From assembly GCF_022884085.1 (NCBI RefSeq), contig NZ_JAGGCS010000004.1:300599-364598 (forward strand): a stretch of DNA of 64,000 nt. Direction: 5' to 3'. The translations under genes and the position numbers were made by a program. This document shows, in pieces, positions 18,293-31,430 of this stretch. Position 1 is the stretch's first letter, and every line of letters starts with the position of its first letter. This stretch comes from Paenirhizobium cremeum (lineage in GTDB: Bacteria; Pseudomonadota; Alphaproteobacteria; Rhizobiales; Rhizobiaceae). The notes beneath the pieces were generated by a model, which was given only the letters and a program-made list of their open reading frames with translations, was not told where the DNA came from and made no database searches.

Positions 18293-18613
18293 TCAGGCGG
18301 TCTTTTCGGTTGCACCGCCATGTTCGGCGGCAATGGCTTCATGATGCCGGATGACTTCCGTGATGATGAAGTTCAGGAACTTCTCGGCGAAATCCGGGTC
18401 CAGATGCGCGTCCTGTGCCAGCCGGCGCAGGCGAGCGATCTGGTATTCCTCGCGCGCCGGGTCGGCCGGCGGCAGATTATACTTGGCCTTCAGCATGCCC
18501 ACTGCCTTGGTGCAGCGGAAGCGTTCGGCCAGAATGTGCACCAGTGCGGCGTCGATATTGTCGATCGACTGGCGATAGCTGGAAAGCTGTTCCTTGACGG
18601 CTTGATCGACCAT
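18293..18613 (-). CDS. Chorismate mutase (AroQ class)
   Basis: Converts chorismate to prephenate for phenylalanine and tyrosine. The 106-aa helical protein has the AroQ layout: YRQSIDNIDAALVHILAERFRCTKAVGMLKA at the start, then PAREEYQIARLRRLA and FLNFIITEVIRHHE. ATG 18613 is preceded by GAGGGGAAGG; a GTG at 18628 would overlap the ffh stop by 4 nt. The stop codon lies inside a hairpin (ACCGCC-TGA-CGGCGG). Placement between ffh and rpsP is unrelated in function but conserved in rhizobia as I recall it. Confidence 0.9.
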   Translation of the reverse strand: MVDQAVKEQLSSYRQSIDNIDAALVHILAERFRCTKAVGMLKAKYNLPPADPAREEYQIARLRRLAQDAHLDPDFAEKFLNFIITEVIRHHEAIAAEHGGATEKTA

Positions 18614-18624
18614 CTTCCTTCCCC

Positions 18625-20196
18625 TCACTTCTTCTTCGGCAGGCCCGGCAGGCCGCCGAGACCGGGAAGCTTCGCTCCGCCCAGACCCGGAAGCCCTCCG
18701 CCACCGAGACCGGGAAGTCCGCCCATGCCACCGAGACCGGGCGGCGGCTTGAGGCCGGCGGCTTCCGCCTGCTTGGCCAGCGCTTCGAGCTGCTTCGGGT
18801 CCATGTTCGAGAGGTCGGGCATACCGCCCATGCCGCCCCCAAGCCCCATCTTCGAGGCAAGGCCGCCCATCATCTGCTTCATCATGCCGCCTTTGCCCTT
18901 GCCGCCCATCATCTTCATCATGTCGGCCATCTGGCGGTGCATTTTCAGAAGCTTGTTGATCTCGGCGGCGTCCGTACCGGAACCTGCCGCGATGCGCTTC
19001 TTGCGGGAATGCTTGAGGATATCGGGATTGGCGCGCTCGGCCTTCGTCATCGAGGAAATGATGGCGATCTGGCGGTCGAACAGCTTGTCGTTCAGACCGG
19101 CCGACGCCATCTTGTCCTTCATGCCGGCCATGCCGGGCATCAGGCCCATGATGCCGCCCATGCCGCCCATCTTCTTCATCTGCTTGAGCTGCTCGGCGAG
19201 GTCGTCGAGGTCGAACTTGCCCTTCGCCATCTTGGCGGCCATGGCGGCCGCCTTCTCGGCGTCGATCGTCTCGGCCGCCTTTTCGACCAGCGAAACGATG
19301 TCGCCCATGCCGAGGATGCGGTCGGCGATACGCCGGGGATGGAACTCCTCAAGTTCCGTCATCTTTTCGCCGACGCCGATCAGCTTGATCGGCTTGCCGG
19401 TGACCGCGCGCATCGAAAGGGCCGCACCGCCACGGCCATCGCCGTCCATGCGAGTCAAGACGAGACCGGTAATACCGACGCGCTCGTCGAAATTGCGGGC
19501 AAGATTGACGGCGTCCTGACCGGTCAGGCTGTCGGCGACGAGCAGGATTTCATGCGGCTTCGAGCGGGCCTTGATCTCGGCCATCTCGACCATCAGCGGC
19601 TCGTCGATATGGGTACGGCCGGCGGTGTCGAGGATGACGACGTCATGGCCGCCGAGCTTGGCCGCCTGTACGGCGCGCGATGCGATGTCGGTCGGCGACT
19701 GGCCGGCGATCACCGGAAGCGTGTCAATGCCGGTCTGTGCGCCGAGCTGGCGAAGCTGTTCCTGGGCGGCCGGGCGTCGCGTATCGAGCGACGCCATCAG
19801 CACCTTCTTCTTGTCGCGTTCCGTCAGCCGCTTGGCGATCTTACCGGTGGTGGTGGTCTTGCCCGAGCCCTGCAGGCCAACCATCATGATGACGACGGGA
19901 GCCGGCGCATTGAGGTCGATGGACACGCCCTCCGAGCCCAGCATTTCCACGAGTTCGTCATGGACGATCTTGACGACCATCTGGCCGGGCTTGATCGATT
20001 TCAGGACGGAGGCGCCAACCGCCTTTTCCCGCACCTTGTCGGTGAAGGAACGCACCACTTCCAGCGCCACGTCGGCTTCCAGAAGCGCACGACGCACCTC
20101 GCGCAGCGCGGCGGAGACATCCGCCTCGGACAATGCGCCACGGCCGGTCAGTCCATTCAGAATGGATCCAAGGCGGTCCTGGAGGTTTTCAAACAT
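18625..20196 (-). CDS. ffh: Signal recognition particle protein Ffh
   Basis: GTPase that targets nascent membrane proteins to the translocon with 4.5S RNA and FtsY. The 523-aa protein has the helical N domain, the G domain with P-loop GLQGSGKT (107-114), DTRRPAAQEQLRQLG, DTAGRTHIDE and a TRMDGDGRGG segment. A Met/Gly-rich M domain follows (MGGMGGIMGLMPGMAGMKDKM region) with a long Gly/Pro/Leu tail. Its receptor FtsY is encoded 8 kb away. ATG 20196 is the family start. It begins a cluster with chorismate mutase, rpsP, rimM and trmD. Confidence 0.97.
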   Translation of the reverse strand: MFENLQDRLGSILNGLTGRGALSEADVSAALREVRRALLEADVALEVVRSFTDKVREKAVGASVLKSIKPGQMVVKIVHDELVEMLGSEGVSIDLNAPAPVVIMMVGLQGSGKTTTTGKIAKRLTERDKKKVLMASLDTRRPAAQEQLRQLGAQTGIDTLPVIAGQSPTDIASRAVQAAKLGGHDVVILDTAGRTHIDEPLMVEMAEIKARSKPHEILLVADSLTGQDAVNLARNFDERVGITGLVLTRMDGDGRGGAALSMRAVTGKPIKLIGVGEKMTELEEFHPRRIADRILGMGDIVSLVEKAAETIDAEKAAAMAAKMAKGKFDLDDLAEQLKQMKKMGGMGGIMGLMPGMAGMKDKMASAGLNDKLFDRQIAIISSMTKAERANPDILKHSRKKRIAAGSGTDAAEINKLLKMHRQMADMMKMMGGKGKGGMMKQMMGGLASKMGLGGGMGGMPDLSNMDPKQLEALAKQAEAAGLKPPPGLGGMGGLPGLGGGGLPGLGGAKLPGLGGLPGLPKKK

Positions 20197-20526
20197 CGGC
20201 TCTTCCTTATCGTTCCGGTTTCGTCTTTCGAACCGGAACGTTGGTCTTTTTTCCGCCGAAAACAAGACGCAAAGCCAAAAAGCACCCGAGGGCGCATCGC
20301 GCTGTCGGATGTTGACCTCCGGGATCTCTTTATACCTGTCAGGGTCCCGGTCGGCGGCTCGGAGTTCTTGTCTCGTCGCAGATTTCGCCGCGATAAACAG
20401 GAAATGCCCGGGAAAGTCAAGGCTTGCCGGGAAATGGACGCAAAAGCGGGCATTTTGCGCAATGCCTCTTCCAAACCAGCCGCCCCATTCCCAGATGCAT
20501 GTCTTCATCGACAACGGCAAGGCACC
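20197..20526. other. Divergent ffh / MBL intergenic region, no gene seen
   Basis: This 330-nt stretch holds the promoters of ffh (minus) and the MBL-fold gene (plus). A TTGACC at 20312 and TATACC at 20331 look promoter-like, but the 13-nt spacer is wrong. Short frames here have no support. I see no RNA gene, repeat or riboswitch. Confidence 0.5.
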
Positions 20527-21534
20527 ATGGCGAGAAAACCGGCCAACCCCTATTATTCAGGCCCCGTCACCGATCATTTCGACGGCATTCGCTTCTTCAA
20601 TCCGGAAGGCGTGGAACCCGGCAATCTCCGCGATCTCTGGAAATGGCGAACCAACGGCGAGCGCGCCCGCTGGCCGAAGCGGGTCGAACGCCTGTCGCAG
20701 CCGGCAGCGCCTGCTGAACGCATCAGCGGCGACGGCCTGCGCGTCACCATGATCGGCCATGCCAGCCTTTTGATCCAGGTCGCCGGCCTCAATATCCTCA
20801 CCGATCCCGTCTGGTCAAAACGCGCCAGCCCCTTTTCCTTCGCCGGACCAAGGCGTGTGATCGAGCCGGGCATCCCCTTCGACAAGCTGCCGCCGATCGA
20901 CCTCGTGATCGTCACCCACAATCACTACGACCATCTCGATCTTCAAACGCTTTCCCGCCTCCGCAAGCATCATGCGCCGCAGGTCGTCGCCCCGCTCGGC
21001 AACGACCCGCTGATCCGCAAGGCCATGCCCGGGGCCCTGATTTCGGTCATGGACTGGGGCGACCGCATCGCGCTTTCCGATGACGTTTCCATCGATGCGG
21101 AACCCTGCCATCACTGGTCGGCGCGCGGCATGAACGACCGCCGCATGGCGCTCTGGGCCGCCTTCGTCATCTCGACACCGGCCGGCAAGGTCTACCACAT
21201 CGGCGACACCGGCTTTCACGACGGCATAAACTACAAGGCCGCCGCGGCAAAGCACGGCGCCTTCCGCCTCGCCGTGCTGCCGATCGGCGCCTACGAACCG
21301 CGCTGGTTCATGAAGGGGCAACACCAGAACCCCGCGGAAGCCGTCGCCGGCATGCGGCTCTGCAACGCGGCCTATGCCGTCGGCCACCATTTCGGTACCT
21401 TCCAGCTCACCGACGAGGCCATCGAAGCGCCGGTGGAACACCTGTCGCAAGCCCTTGCCGCTGAGGGCATGGAGCCGGAGCGCTTCCGTCCCTTGCGTGC
21501 CGGCGAAGCCTTCGACGTGCCGCCCGTGCCGTGA
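20527..21534 (+). CDS. MBL-fold metal-dependent hydrolase (NAPE-PLD-like)
   Basis: A 335-aa metallo-beta-lactamase-fold enzyme. It has a front segment typical of UlaG/NAPE-PLD-type proteins (GPVTDHFDGIRFFNPEG, WPKRVE), then GHASLLIQVAGLNILTDPVWS, the metal motif VTHNHYDHLD, and later YHIGDTGFHDG with a His in the C-terminal HHFGTFQLTDE. Family members include N-acyl-phosphatidylethanolamine phospholipase D-like and outer-membrane-associated hydrolases; the substrate is unknown. The start ATG 20527 follows a long intergenic region. It precedes the thiamine riboswitch but is unlikely to belong to that operon. Confidence 0.85.
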   Translation: MARKPANPYYSGPVTDHFDGIRFFNPEGVEPGNLRDLWKWRTNGERARWPKRVERLSQPAAPAERISGDGLRVTMIGHASLLIQVAGLNILTDPVWSKRASPFSFAGPRRVIEPGIPFDKLPPIDLVIVTHNHYDHLDLQTLSRLRKHHAPQVVAPLGNDPLIRKAMPGALISVMDWGDRIALSDDVSIDAEPCHHWSARGMNDRRMALWAAFVISTPAGKVYHIGDTGFHDGINYKAAAAKHGAFRLAVLPIGAYEPRWFMKGQHQNPAEAVAGMRLCNAAYAVGHHFGTFQLTDEAIEAPVEHLSQALAAEGMEPERFRPLRAGEAFDVPPVP

Positions 21535-21589
21535 ACTCTCTCCTCCGGCCGTTGACAGGCGCGCCGGAATTTTCGAAAATCATCGAATT

Positions 21590-21704
21590 CACCAGGGGTG
21601 TCCCGACAAGGGGCTGAGATTCCGCTGGGCCATCCAAAACGACGGATGGCAGCGCGGTGACCCGTTGAACCTGATCCAGTTCATACTGGCGTAGGGACGG
21701 TGCG
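21590..21704 (+). promoter_or_regulatory. TPP riboswitch (THI element / thi-box)
   Basis: The segment holds the conserved blocks of the thiamine-pyrophosphate aptamer: CAGGGGTGTCCC near the 5' end, GGGCTGAGAT at 21611-21620, CCCGTTGAACCTGATC at 21661-21676, and TACTGGCGTAGGGA ending at 21697. It precedes thiC by about 150 nt. In the family TPP binding shuts down the operon. A stem that masks the thiC Shine-Dalgarno (21827-21847) suggests control at translation start. Confidence 0.93.
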
Positions 21705-21815
21705 AGCGCTGCCAGATCTCTTTCGGGCAAGGACCTCCTTGGTTTTCTCGGAACGGCTCAGGCGAAGACGGATCCGAAACAGGATCCGCAAGGCGCATTC
21801 CATCATTCCGGCTGA

Positions 21816-24704
<2,889 letters not shown>

Positions 24705-24708
<4 letters not shown>

Positions 24709-24902
24709 CGCTGATCGTCAACGGCGACCAACAGGATTGCACCGCCACTACACTGGAAGACCTGCTCCGTACACTCGACTACGAAGGCGACTGGCTCGCC
24801 ACCGCAGTGAATGGGGAACTGGTCCATCGCGAAGACCGCGCCTCCTTCCCGCTATCGGACGGCGACCGGATCGAAATCCTTACGCCCATGCAGGGAGGCT
24901 GA
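24705..24902 (+). CDS. thiS: Sulfur carrier protein ThiS
   Basis: A 65-aa ubiquitin-like carrier. The C-terminal Gly-Gly (MQGG) is the residue pair that becomes a thiocarboxylate and gives sulfur to ThiG. The N-terminus [10 protein letters not shown] and the [22 protein letters not shown] segment fit the fold. It overlaps thiO by 4 nt and stops 1 nt before the thiG start, so thiO-thiS-thiG are tightly coupled. The thiF and thiI partners are not here. Confidence 0.93.
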
Positions 24903-24903
24903 C

Positions 24904-25677
24904 ATGTTCGAACTTTGCGGGACAGAACTCGCTTCGCGCCTGCTGCTCGGCACCGCGCGTTACCCTTCACCATCGGTACTGGCGGAAGCGGTCCGCCGGT
25001 CCGGCACCGGCATCGTCACGGTCTCGCTGCGGCGTGAAACTGCTGGTGGCAGGGCAGGCGGTGCCTTCTTCGAACTGATCCGTGACCTCGGCGTTCGGAT
25101 ATTACCCAACACAGCCGGCTGTCACAGCGTATCAGAAGCGGTTCTGACCGCGCGCATGGCTCGCGACCTGTTCCGCACCGACTGGATCAAGCTCGAACTG
25201 ATCGGTCATCACGACACGCTGCAGCCCGACGTCTTCCAGCTTGTCGAGGCGGCACGCATCCTTGCCGACGATGGTTTCGAGGTCTTCCCCTACACGACCG
25301 ACGACCTTGTGGTTGGCGAGCGCCTGCTCTACGCCGGATGCCGGGTGCTGATGCCCTGGTGCGCCCCGATCGGCAGCGCCATGGGACCGCAGAACCTCTC
25401 CCCCCTCAGAGCCATGCGGGCGGCCTTTCCGGAAATTCCGATGATCATTGATGCAGGCATCGGAAGGCCGTCCCATGCGGCGACCGTGATGGAACTCGGC
25501 TATGACGCGGTGCTGCTCAATACCGCCGTCGCGAGTGCCGGCGACCCCGCCGGCATGGCGGAAGCCTTTGCCGGAGCGATTGACGCCGGGCGCAAGGCCT
25601 GGCTCGCCGGCCCACTTGAACCACGCGACATGGCCGTGCCGTCGACGCCGGTGATCGGCAAGGGCGTCTTCGCATGA
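24904..25677 (+). CDS. thiG: Thiazole synthase ThiG
   Basis: Assembles the thiazole phosphate from DXP, the glycine imine and ThiS-bound sulfur. The 257-aa TIM-barrel protein has [27 protein letters not shown] near residue 65, the KLELIG strand with the Schiff-base lysine region, [18 protein letters not shown], and [31 protein letters not shown]. These blocks define the family. The length is normal. It overlaps thiE by 4 nt at its 3' end. Confidence 0.96.
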   Translation: MFELCGTELASRLLLGTARYPSPSVLAEAVRRSGTGIVTVSLRRETAGGRAGGAFFELIRDLGVRILPNTAGCHSVSEAVLTARMARDLFRTDWIKLELIGHHDTLQPDVFQLVEAARILADDGFEVFPYTTDDLVVGERLLYAGCRVLMPWCAPIGSAMGPQNLSPLRAMRAAFPEIPMIIDAGIGRPSHAATVMELGYDAVLLNTAVASAGDPAGMAEAFAGAIDAGRKAWLAGPLEPRDMAVPSTPVIGKGVFA

Positions 25678-26279
25678 GGCTCGATCCCTTCTATCTGATC
25701 GTCGACAGCGCCGGCTGGATCGAACGCCTCGTGCCGCTCGGCGTCAGGCTCGTACAATTGCGGATGAAGGATCGCACAGAGGCAGAACTGCGAACGCAAA
25801 TTCGCCAGGCCAGGGCTTTTTGCGCCGCCCATGACTGCCAACTCGTCGTCAACGACCACTGGCAGATCGCGATCGAGGAACGCTGCGATTTCGTCCATCT
25901 CGGCCAGGAGGATCTGTGTGAGGCGGATGTGGGCGCGATCCGCGCGGCGGGGTTGCGGCTCGGCCTCTCCACCCACGACGAGGCGGAACTGGCCACGGCC
26001 CTTGCCGCGGCACCGGACTATGTTGCGCTCGGCCCCGTCTGGCCCACCGTCTTGAAGGAGATGCCCTGGGCACCTCAGGGGCTGGCAAGGGTGAAGGACT
26101 GGAAGGAGAGGATCGGCGATCTGCCGCTCGTAGCGATCGGCGGCGTGACGGTAGAACGGCTGGACGACGTCTTCGCCCATGGTGCCGACAGCGCCGCGGT
26201 GGTCACCGACATCACCCGCAATCCCGACCCCGAACAGCGGACCCGTGAGTGGATCGCCGCGACGTGCCGCTGGCGCTGA
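25674..26279 (+). CDS. thiE: Thiamine-phosphate synthase ThiE
   Basis: Joins hydroxymethylpyrimidine pyrophosphate with thiazole phosphate to make thiamine phosphate. The 201-aa barrel has [68 protein letters not shown] and [28 protein letters not shown]. Typical length and phosphate-binding loops are present. It is the last gene of the thiCOSGE operon, which lacks thiD and thiM; those are presumably elsewhere. Confidence 0.94.
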   Translation: MRLDPFYLIVDSAGWIERLVPLGVRLVQLRMKDRTEAELRTQIRQARAFCAAHDCQLVVNDHWQIAIEERCDFVHLGQEDLCEADVGAIRAAGLRLGLSTHDEAELATALAAAPDYVALGPVWPTVLKEMPWAPQGLARVKDWKERIGDLPLVAIGGVTVERLDDVFAHGADSAAVVTDITRNPDPEQRTREWIAATCRWR

Positions 26280-26357
26280 GCACCCGCATCACGCCACTGG
26301 TAATTTCACCGCTTTTCGGCCATATAAGCCACAAGATCGAGAGAAGACGGGCGCTGC

Positions 26358-27263
26358 ATGACAGAGATGGTCGAATTCGCGAAGATGAACGGGCTTGGCA
26401 ACAAGATCCTCGTCGTCGATATGCGCGGCCGTGGCGACCGGGTGACCCCGGAGGCCGCCGTCGCCCTTGCCGCCGAGGCCGAGACCGGCTTCGACCAGAT
26501 CATGGCGATCCACGATCCGAAGATCGACGGCACCGACGCCTATATCGACATCATCAACTGCGACGGTTCAAAGGCGCAGGCCTGCGGCAACGGCACGCGC
26601 TGCGTCGTTCAGGCGCTTTCAGCCGAAACCGGCCGTAAGGCCTTCACCTTCGAGACCGTCGCCGGCATCCTCAATGCTGTGGAACACGAAGACGGAATGA
26701 TCTCCGTCGACATGGGCAAGCCGGTGTTCGAATGGAACCGCATTCCGCTGGCGGAGGAATTCCACGACACCAGCCGCATCGAACTGCAGATCGGCCCGAT
26801 CGACGATCCGGTCCTGCACTCCCCCTCCGTCGCCTCCATGGGCAATCCGCACGCGATCTTCTGGGTCGACCGCGATCCCATGTCCTTCGATCTCGGCCGC
26901 TTCGGGCCGCTGCTCGAAAACCATCCGATGTTTCCCGAAAAGGCGAATATCACGCTCGCCCAGGTCACCGGCAAGGATTGCCTGCGCACCCGCACCTGGG
27001 AGCGCGGCGCAGGCCTGACGCTCGCCTGCGGTTCCGCCGCCTGTGCCGCCGGCGTCTCGGCCGCGCGCACCGGACGAACCGGCCGCAAGGTGACGATCGA
27101 CGTTGCGTCCAGCCCCAGCCGCCAGCCGCTCGTCATCGAATGGCGCGAGCGCGACGATCACGTCGTCATGACGGGTCCCGCCGAATGGGAGTGGTCCGGC
27201 CATCTCGATCCCGTGACCGGCGCCTTCGAACGCGACGCGGAAGCCGGGGCCTCGGCAAAGTGA
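26358..27263 (+). CDS. dapF: Diaminopimelate epimerase
   Basis: Interconverts LL- and meso-diaminopimelate for lysine and peptidoglycan. The 301-aa product has the catalytic cysteine pair: Cys76 in QACGNGTRC and Cys224 in [11 protein letters not shown]. Family blocks KMNGLGNK and [13 protein letters not shown] are intact. The ATG start is the family standard. It overlaps the next gene by 4 nt (GTGA), and the downstream ftsY/yciB genes follow closely, so a dapF-mtaB-ftsY-yciB-DUF2585 operon is likely. Confidence 0.96.
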   Translation: MTEMVEFAKMNGLGNKILVVDMRGRGDRVTPEAAVALAAEAETGFDQIMAIHDPKIDGTDAYIDIINCDGSKAQACGNGTRCVVQALSAETGRKAFTFETVAGILNAVEHEDGMISVDMGKPVFEWNRIPLAEEFHDTSRIELQIGPIDDPVLHSPSVASMGNPHAIFWVDRDPMSFDLGRFGPLLENHPMFPEKANITLAQVTGKDCLRTRTWERGAGLTLACGSAACAAGVSAARTGRTGRKVTIDVASSPSRQPLVIEWRERDDHVVMTGPAEWEWSGHLDPVTGAFERDAEAGASAK

Positions 27264-28558
27264 GCCGCGACGCTTCGCGCGCAACCGGGCAGGGCGGCAT
27301 CGACATCGTCACCTTCGGCTGCCGGCTCAACACCTATGAATCCGAGGTAATGAAGGCGGAAGCCGCCAGGGCCGGGCTGAACGGCGCAATCCTGTTCAAC
27401 ACCTGCGCCGTCACCGGCGAGGCGGTGCGTCAGGCTCGTCAGGCGATCCGCAAGGCGCGGCGCGACAATCCCGAAATCCGCATCATCGTCACCGGCTGCG
27501 CCGCCCAGACCGATGCGGCCGGCTTTGCCGCCATGCCCGAGGTCGATGCCGTGCTCGGCAACGAGGAGAAGTTGCGCTCCGAGAGCTACCGGTCGCTGCC
27601 CGACTTCGGCATTTCCGCCGAGGAGAAGGTTCGCGTCAACGACATCATGAGCGTGACCGAAACCGCCCCGCAGATGGTCGGCCATCTCGACGGCCATGTC
27701 CGCGGCTTCATCCAGGTGCAGAACGGCTGCGACCACCGCTGCACCTTCTGCATCATCCCCTTCGGCCGCGGCAACTCGCGGTCCGTGCCCATGGGCGCGG
27801 TGGTCGAACAGGCCCGCAAGCTTGCCGAAAACGGCTACCGCGAAGTGGTGCTGACCGGCGTCGATGCCACTTCCTACGGCACCGACCTGCCGGGTGAACC
27901 GACGCTCGGGCTGCTCGCGAAGACGCTCTTGAAGCAGGTGCCGGAAATCCGGCGGCTCAGGCTCTCCTCGATCGACAGCATCGAGGTCGACCGCCACCTC
28001 CTCGACCTGATCGCCGCGGAGCCGCGCTTCATGCCGCATCTGCATCTCTCGCTGCAGCATGGCGACGACCTGATCCTCAAGCGGATGAAGCGGCGCCATA
28101 GCCGGGCCGACGCGCTGAAATTCGTGTCGCACGTGAAACAATTGCGCCCCGACATGAGTTTCGGAGCCGACATGATCGCCGGCTTCCCGACCGAAACCGA
28201 GGAAATGGCGGCAAATTCCGCCCGGCTCGCGGAAGAGATCGGGATTTTCCAACTTCACGTCTTCCCCTATAGCCCGCGTCCGGGCACGCCCGCTGCCCGA
28301 ATGCCGCAGCTCGACCGCCGCCTCGTCAAGGAGCGCGCCGCCCGGCTGCGCGAGACAGCGGAAAAGCTTCAGGCCCGCCATCTCGCCGCGATGATCGGCA
28401 CGCGACAGACGGTGCTTGTGGAAATGAGCGGCATGGCCCATACGGAAAACTTCGCGCTCGTCGCCACGCCCGGCTTCCAGCCGCGCGACCTTGTGACGGT
28501 CACGATCACCGGCCACAATGGCCGCCACCTCGAGATTCAACCGGCCTCGGCCGCCTGA
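27260..28558 (+). CDS. mtaB: tRNA t6A methylthiotransferase MtaB
   Basis: Radical-SAM enzyme that adds a methylthio group to t6A37 (ms2t6A) in certain tRNAs. The 432-aa product has an N-terminal UPF0004 domain with cluster cysteines in [21 protein letters not shown] and VTGCAAQTD, the radical-SAM C157-x3-C161-x2-C164 motif (CDHRCTFC), GRGNSRS, and a C-terminal TRAM-like region. GTG 27260 overlaps the dapF stop. With TrmO and TrmD this window encodes three enzymes that modify position 37. Confidence 0.93.
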   Translation: MSRDASRATGQGGIDIVTFGCRLNTYESEVMKAEAARAGLNGAILFNTCAVTGEAVRQARQAIRKARRDNPEIRIIVTGCAAQTDAAGFAAMPEVDAVLGNEEKLRSESYRSLPDFGISAEEKVRVNDIMSVTETAPQMVGHLDGHVRGFIQVQNGCDHRCTFCIIPFGRGNSRSVPMGAVVEQARKLAENGYREVVLTGVDATSYGTDLPGEPTLGLLAKTLLKQVPEIRRLRLSSIDSIEVDRHLLDLIAAEPRFMPHLHLSLQHGDDLILKRMKRRHSRADALKFVSHVKQLRPDMSFGADMIAGFPTETEEMAANSARLAEEIGIFQLHVFPYSPRPGTPAARMPQLDRRLVKERAARLRETAEKLQARHLAAMIGTRQTVLVEMSGMAHTENFALVATPGFQPRDLVTVTITGHNGRHLEIQPASAA

Positions 28559-28587
28559 TCGAACGGAAAGACAGAACGGAAAGCTTC

Positions 28588-29949
28588 ATGGCGCTCGGCT
28601 TCATCAAGAAAGTCTTCACCTTCGGCAAGGAGAAGCCGGCAAGCGAAAAGCCGCCGCAAGGCGAGGATTTCGCAAGCCTGATCGAAGCTGCCGAGAAGGC
28701 TGAAGCCGAAGCGATGCCGGAGGAAGCCGTCTTCGCCGCCGAGCCGGTACTGCCCGAAGTGATCGAAACCGCCGGCGGCCCATCGCCGGACGAGGCGGTC
28801 GAGGAAGAGCAGGCCTCTGCACCCGAGGAACCGTCCGCCATTCCCGAGGTCCCGCAAGAAGCCGAAGCCGCCTTCCACCCTCAACCCGAACAGCCCGCCG
28901 ACGTTCCCCATGGGGAAATCGCATCGCGGGAGGACATCGCTCCGGAACAGGAAGGGCCGGTGGCACTCCCCAAGGGCTTCGCCACGGCAGAAACGACGCC
29001 TGAGCCGGAAGCGGAAACGCCGAAGGAAAAACTCACCTGGTTCCAGCGCCTGAAGGCGGGCCTCTTCCGCACCTCCTCGCAGCTGACCGGGCAGATCGCC
29101 GCCCTCTTCACCAAGCGCAAGCTGGACGAGGATACGCTCGACGAGCTTGAGGACCTGCTGATCCAGGCGGACCTCGGCGTCGAGACCGCCATGCGCATCA
29201 CCGGTGCCCTGTCATCCGAACGCTACGGCAAGGATGTAAGCGGCGAGGATGTCGCCCGCATCATGGCGGCCGAAATCACCAAGGTGCTGAAGCCGGTGGC
29301 AAAGCCTCTGGCGCTCGACCTCAGCCACAAGCCGCATGTCATCCTCGTAGTCGGTGTCAACGGCACCGGCAAGACCACCACCATCGGCAAGCTCGCCGCC
29401 AAACTTTCCGGCTCCGGCCTCAAGGTCATGCTCGCCGCCGGCGACACCTTCCGCGCCGCCGCCATCGAGCAGCTGAAAATCTGGGCCGACCGCACCGGCT
29501 CCACCTTCATCGGCACCAAACTCGGGGCCGATGCCGCAGGTCTTGCCTATGACGCCTTCGAAAAGGCGAAGGCCGAAAAAAGCGACGTCCTCATCATCGA
29601 TACCGCCGGCCGGCTGCAGAACAAGGCCGAGCTGATGGCCGAACTCGAAAAGATCGTACGCGTTCTCGGCAAGCTCGATCCGGAAGCGCCGCATACGGTT
29701 CTCCAGACGCTCGACGCCACCACAGGCCAGAACGCCATGAACCAGGTGGAAATCTTCCGCAACGTGGCGGGCGTCAACGGCCTCATCATGACCAAGCTCG
29801 ACGGCACCGCCCGCGGCGGCATCCTCGTCGCCATCGCGGCGAAGCACAAGCTGCCGGTCTACTTCATCGGGGTCGGCGAAGGCGTCGACGATCTCGAACC
29901 CTTCGAGGCCGAGGATTTCGCCAGTGCCATTGCCGGCATCGCCCGCTGA
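28588..29949 (+). CDS. ftsY: Signal recognition particle receptor FtsY
   Basis: Membrane receptor for SRP. The 453-aa product has a long acidic Pro/Glu/Ala-rich N-terminal A domain (about residues 15-150), which aids membrane binding, then the NG domain with P-loop GVNGTGKT (256-263), [33 protein letters not shown] and the C-terminal [17 protein letters not shown]. It lies 29 nt downstream of mtaB and upstream of yciB. The A domain differs in length between species. Confidence 0.97.
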   Translation: MALGFIKKVFTFGKEKPASEKPPQGEDFASLIEAAEKAEAEAMPEEAVFAAEPVLPEVIETAGGPSPDEAVEEEQASAPEEPSAIPEVPQEAEAAFHPQPEQPADVPHGEIASREDIAPEQEGPVALPKGFATAETTPEPEAETPKEKLTWFQRLKAGLFRTSSQLTGQIAALFTKRKLDEDTLDELEDLLIQADLGVETAMRITGALSSERYGKDVSGEDVARIMAAEITKVLKPVAKPLALDLSHKPHVILVVGVNGTGKTTTIGKLAAKLSGSGLKVMLAAGDTFRAAAIEQLKIWADRTGSTFIGTKLGADAAGLAYDAFEKAKAEKSDVLIIDTAGRLQNKAELMAELEKIVRVLGKLDPEAPHTVLQTLDATTGQNAMNQVEIFRNVAGVNGLIMTKLDGTARGGILVAIAAKHKLPVYFIGVGEGVDDLEPFEAEDFASAIAGIAR

Positions 29950-29995
29950 CGACCGACTGCGGGCCGAAGCCCAGGGATTACAAACGGACATCTCA

Positions 29996-30646
29996 ATGAA
30001 CAACTTCGAAAGCGATACCCAGCCAACCACCGAGGAGCGTCACCATCCGCTTTTGAAGATGGCGCTCGAACTTGGCCCGCTGCTTGTCTTCTTCTTCGGC
30101 AACCTGCGCGGCGAATGGCTGGCAAAAACCTTCCCGGCGTTGACCGCAGTCGGCGGACCGCTGTTGATCGCGACCGCCCTCTTCATGGCCGCGACGATTG
30201 CATCGCTGATCGTTTCCAAGATCGTCTTCAGGCACCTGCCGGTCATGCCCTTCGTCTCGGGCGTGGTGGTCATGGTCTTCGGCTCGCTGTCGATCTGGCT
30301 GCAGGACGAGACCTTCATCAAGATGAAGCCGACCATCGTTAACACGCTGTTCGGCGTGGTTCTGCTCAGCGGCCTCTTCTTCGGCAAGTCGCTGCTCGGT
30401 TATGTGTTCAACGCCGCCTTCCAGCTCGATGAGGAAGGCTGGAAGAAGCTCACCCTGCGCTGGGGCATCTTCTTCCTGTTCCTCGCCGTGCTCAACGAAG
30501 CCGTCTGGCGCAACTTCTCCGACGATGTCTGGGTGAACTTCAAGGTCTGGGGCACCATGCCGATCACCATCCTCTTCACCCTCGCCCAGATGCCGCTGAT
30601 TATGCGTCATGGTGTCGAGCAGGACACGGAAGGAAAGACGAAATGA
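29996..30646 (+). CDS. yciB: Septation protein A family membrane protein YciB
   Basis: A 216-aa inner-membrane protein of the IspA/YciB family, linked to cell envelope and division in other bacteria. There are about five hydrophobic segments; [50 protein letters not shown] and [20 protein letters not shown] are family blocks. Start ATG 29996 has a weak ribosome site; an alternative start at Met near KMALELGP would be shorter. It follows ftsY after 46 nt and overlaps the next gene by 4 nt (ATGA). Confidence 0.9.
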   Translation: MNNFESDTQPTTEERHHPLLKMALELGPLLVFFFGNLRGEWLAKTFPALTAVGGPLLIATALFMAATIASLIVSKIVFRHLPVMPFVSGVVVMVFGSLSIWLQDETFIKMKPTIVNTLFGVVLLSGLFFGKSLLGYVFNAAFQLDEEGWKKLTLRWGIFFLFLAVLNEAVWRNFSDDVWVNFKVWGTMPITILFTLAQMPLIMRHGVEQDTEGKTK

Positions 30647-31233
30647 CGACGGGCGCCGGCAACCTCGAAATACGCAACAGTTCCACCCGCTTCTGGCTGA
30701 TCGTCACCGGCCTGTTGCTGTTGGCCCAGATCGTCGTGCTGCTCGGCATGGGGCGCATACCGATCTGCGAATGCGGCTACGTCAAGCTCTTCGAACCCGG
30801 CGTCAACACGCCAGGCAATTCCCAGCACATCGCCGACTGGTACACGCCCTCCCATATCATTCACGGCTTCCTCTTCTACCTGCTCGGCTGGGCGGTACTG
30901 CGCCGGGGCTCGTTCGGCGCCCGCCTGACGCTTGCAGTCATCATCGAGGCAGCCTGGGAAATCCTCGAGAACTCTCCGATCATCATCAATCGCTACCGCA
31001 GCGAGACCATGGCGATCGGCTATACCGGCGACAGCGTGCTGAATTCGGCGATGGATACGGTCGCGATGATGCTGGGCTTTCTCTTCGCCGCCCGTGCGCC
31101 CGTCTGGCTGACGGTCGTGATCGCCATCGCCTTCGAACTCTTCACCGGCTGGCTGATCCGCGACAACCTCACCCTCAACGTGCTGATGCTCGTCTGGCCG
31201 CTGGATGCGGTCCGCGCGTGGCAGGGCGGCTGA
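30643..31233 (+). CDS. DUF2585 / UPF0314 membrane protein
   Basis: A 196-aa protein of unknown function with four to five hydrophobic segments. Recognisable family blocks are [30 protein letters not shown] (two cysteines in ICECG), [34 protein letters not shown] and [14 protein letters not shown]. The conserved charged residues in the loops suggest an enzyme or a channel rather than a simple anchor, but no activity is known to me. It is coupled to yciB by a 4-nt overlap and ends the dapF operon. Confidence 0.85.
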   Translation: MTTGAGNLEIRNSSTRFWLIVTGLLLLAQIVVLLGMGRIPICECGYVKLFEPGVNTPGNSQHIADWYTPSHIIHGFLFYLLGWAVLRRGSFGARLTLAVIIEAAWEILENSPIIINRYRSETMAIGYTGDSVLNSAMDTVAMMLGFLFAARAPVWLTVVIAIAFELFTGWLIRDNLTLNVLMLVWPLDAVRAWQGG

Positions 31234-31237
31234 AATT

Positions 31238-31255
31238 TCTTGACGATCGTCAAGA
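31238..31255. repeat. 18-bp perfect palindrome before the diguanylate cyclase gene
   Basis: TCTTGACGATCGTCAAGA is a perfect palindrome with no spacer. It begins 5 nt after the DUF2585 stop and lies about 180 nt before the diguanylate cyclase start. Its dyad form fits a dimeric regulator site; a role as a terminator is unlikely because there is no loop or U tract. The binding protein is unknown. Confidence 0.5.
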
Positions 31256-31430
31256 GCGAGACTTTGTTAAGAAAAGGTTGCTAGGCTTTCCGGACAAACA
31301 GCACGAGGCGCGCCACGGCTAGCGCGCCGACCCCTGTTTTGACCCGGGAGCCGCGGCGCAGATTTCCGTCTGCTGGGTTCCCGCCGATCGGACGGACAAA
31401 CCGCCCGGTCGCCGACTGGCGCGGGTGCGT

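Noticed and set aside
20312..20336. TTGACC/TATACC as a promoter before the MBL gene
   Set aside because: The spacer is 13 nt, too short for a sigma-70 promoter.
18937..21534. Plus-strand frame of 865 codons running from inside ffh into the MBL gene
   Set aside because: Only its last 335 codons (from 20527) match a protein family; the rest is antisense to ffh.
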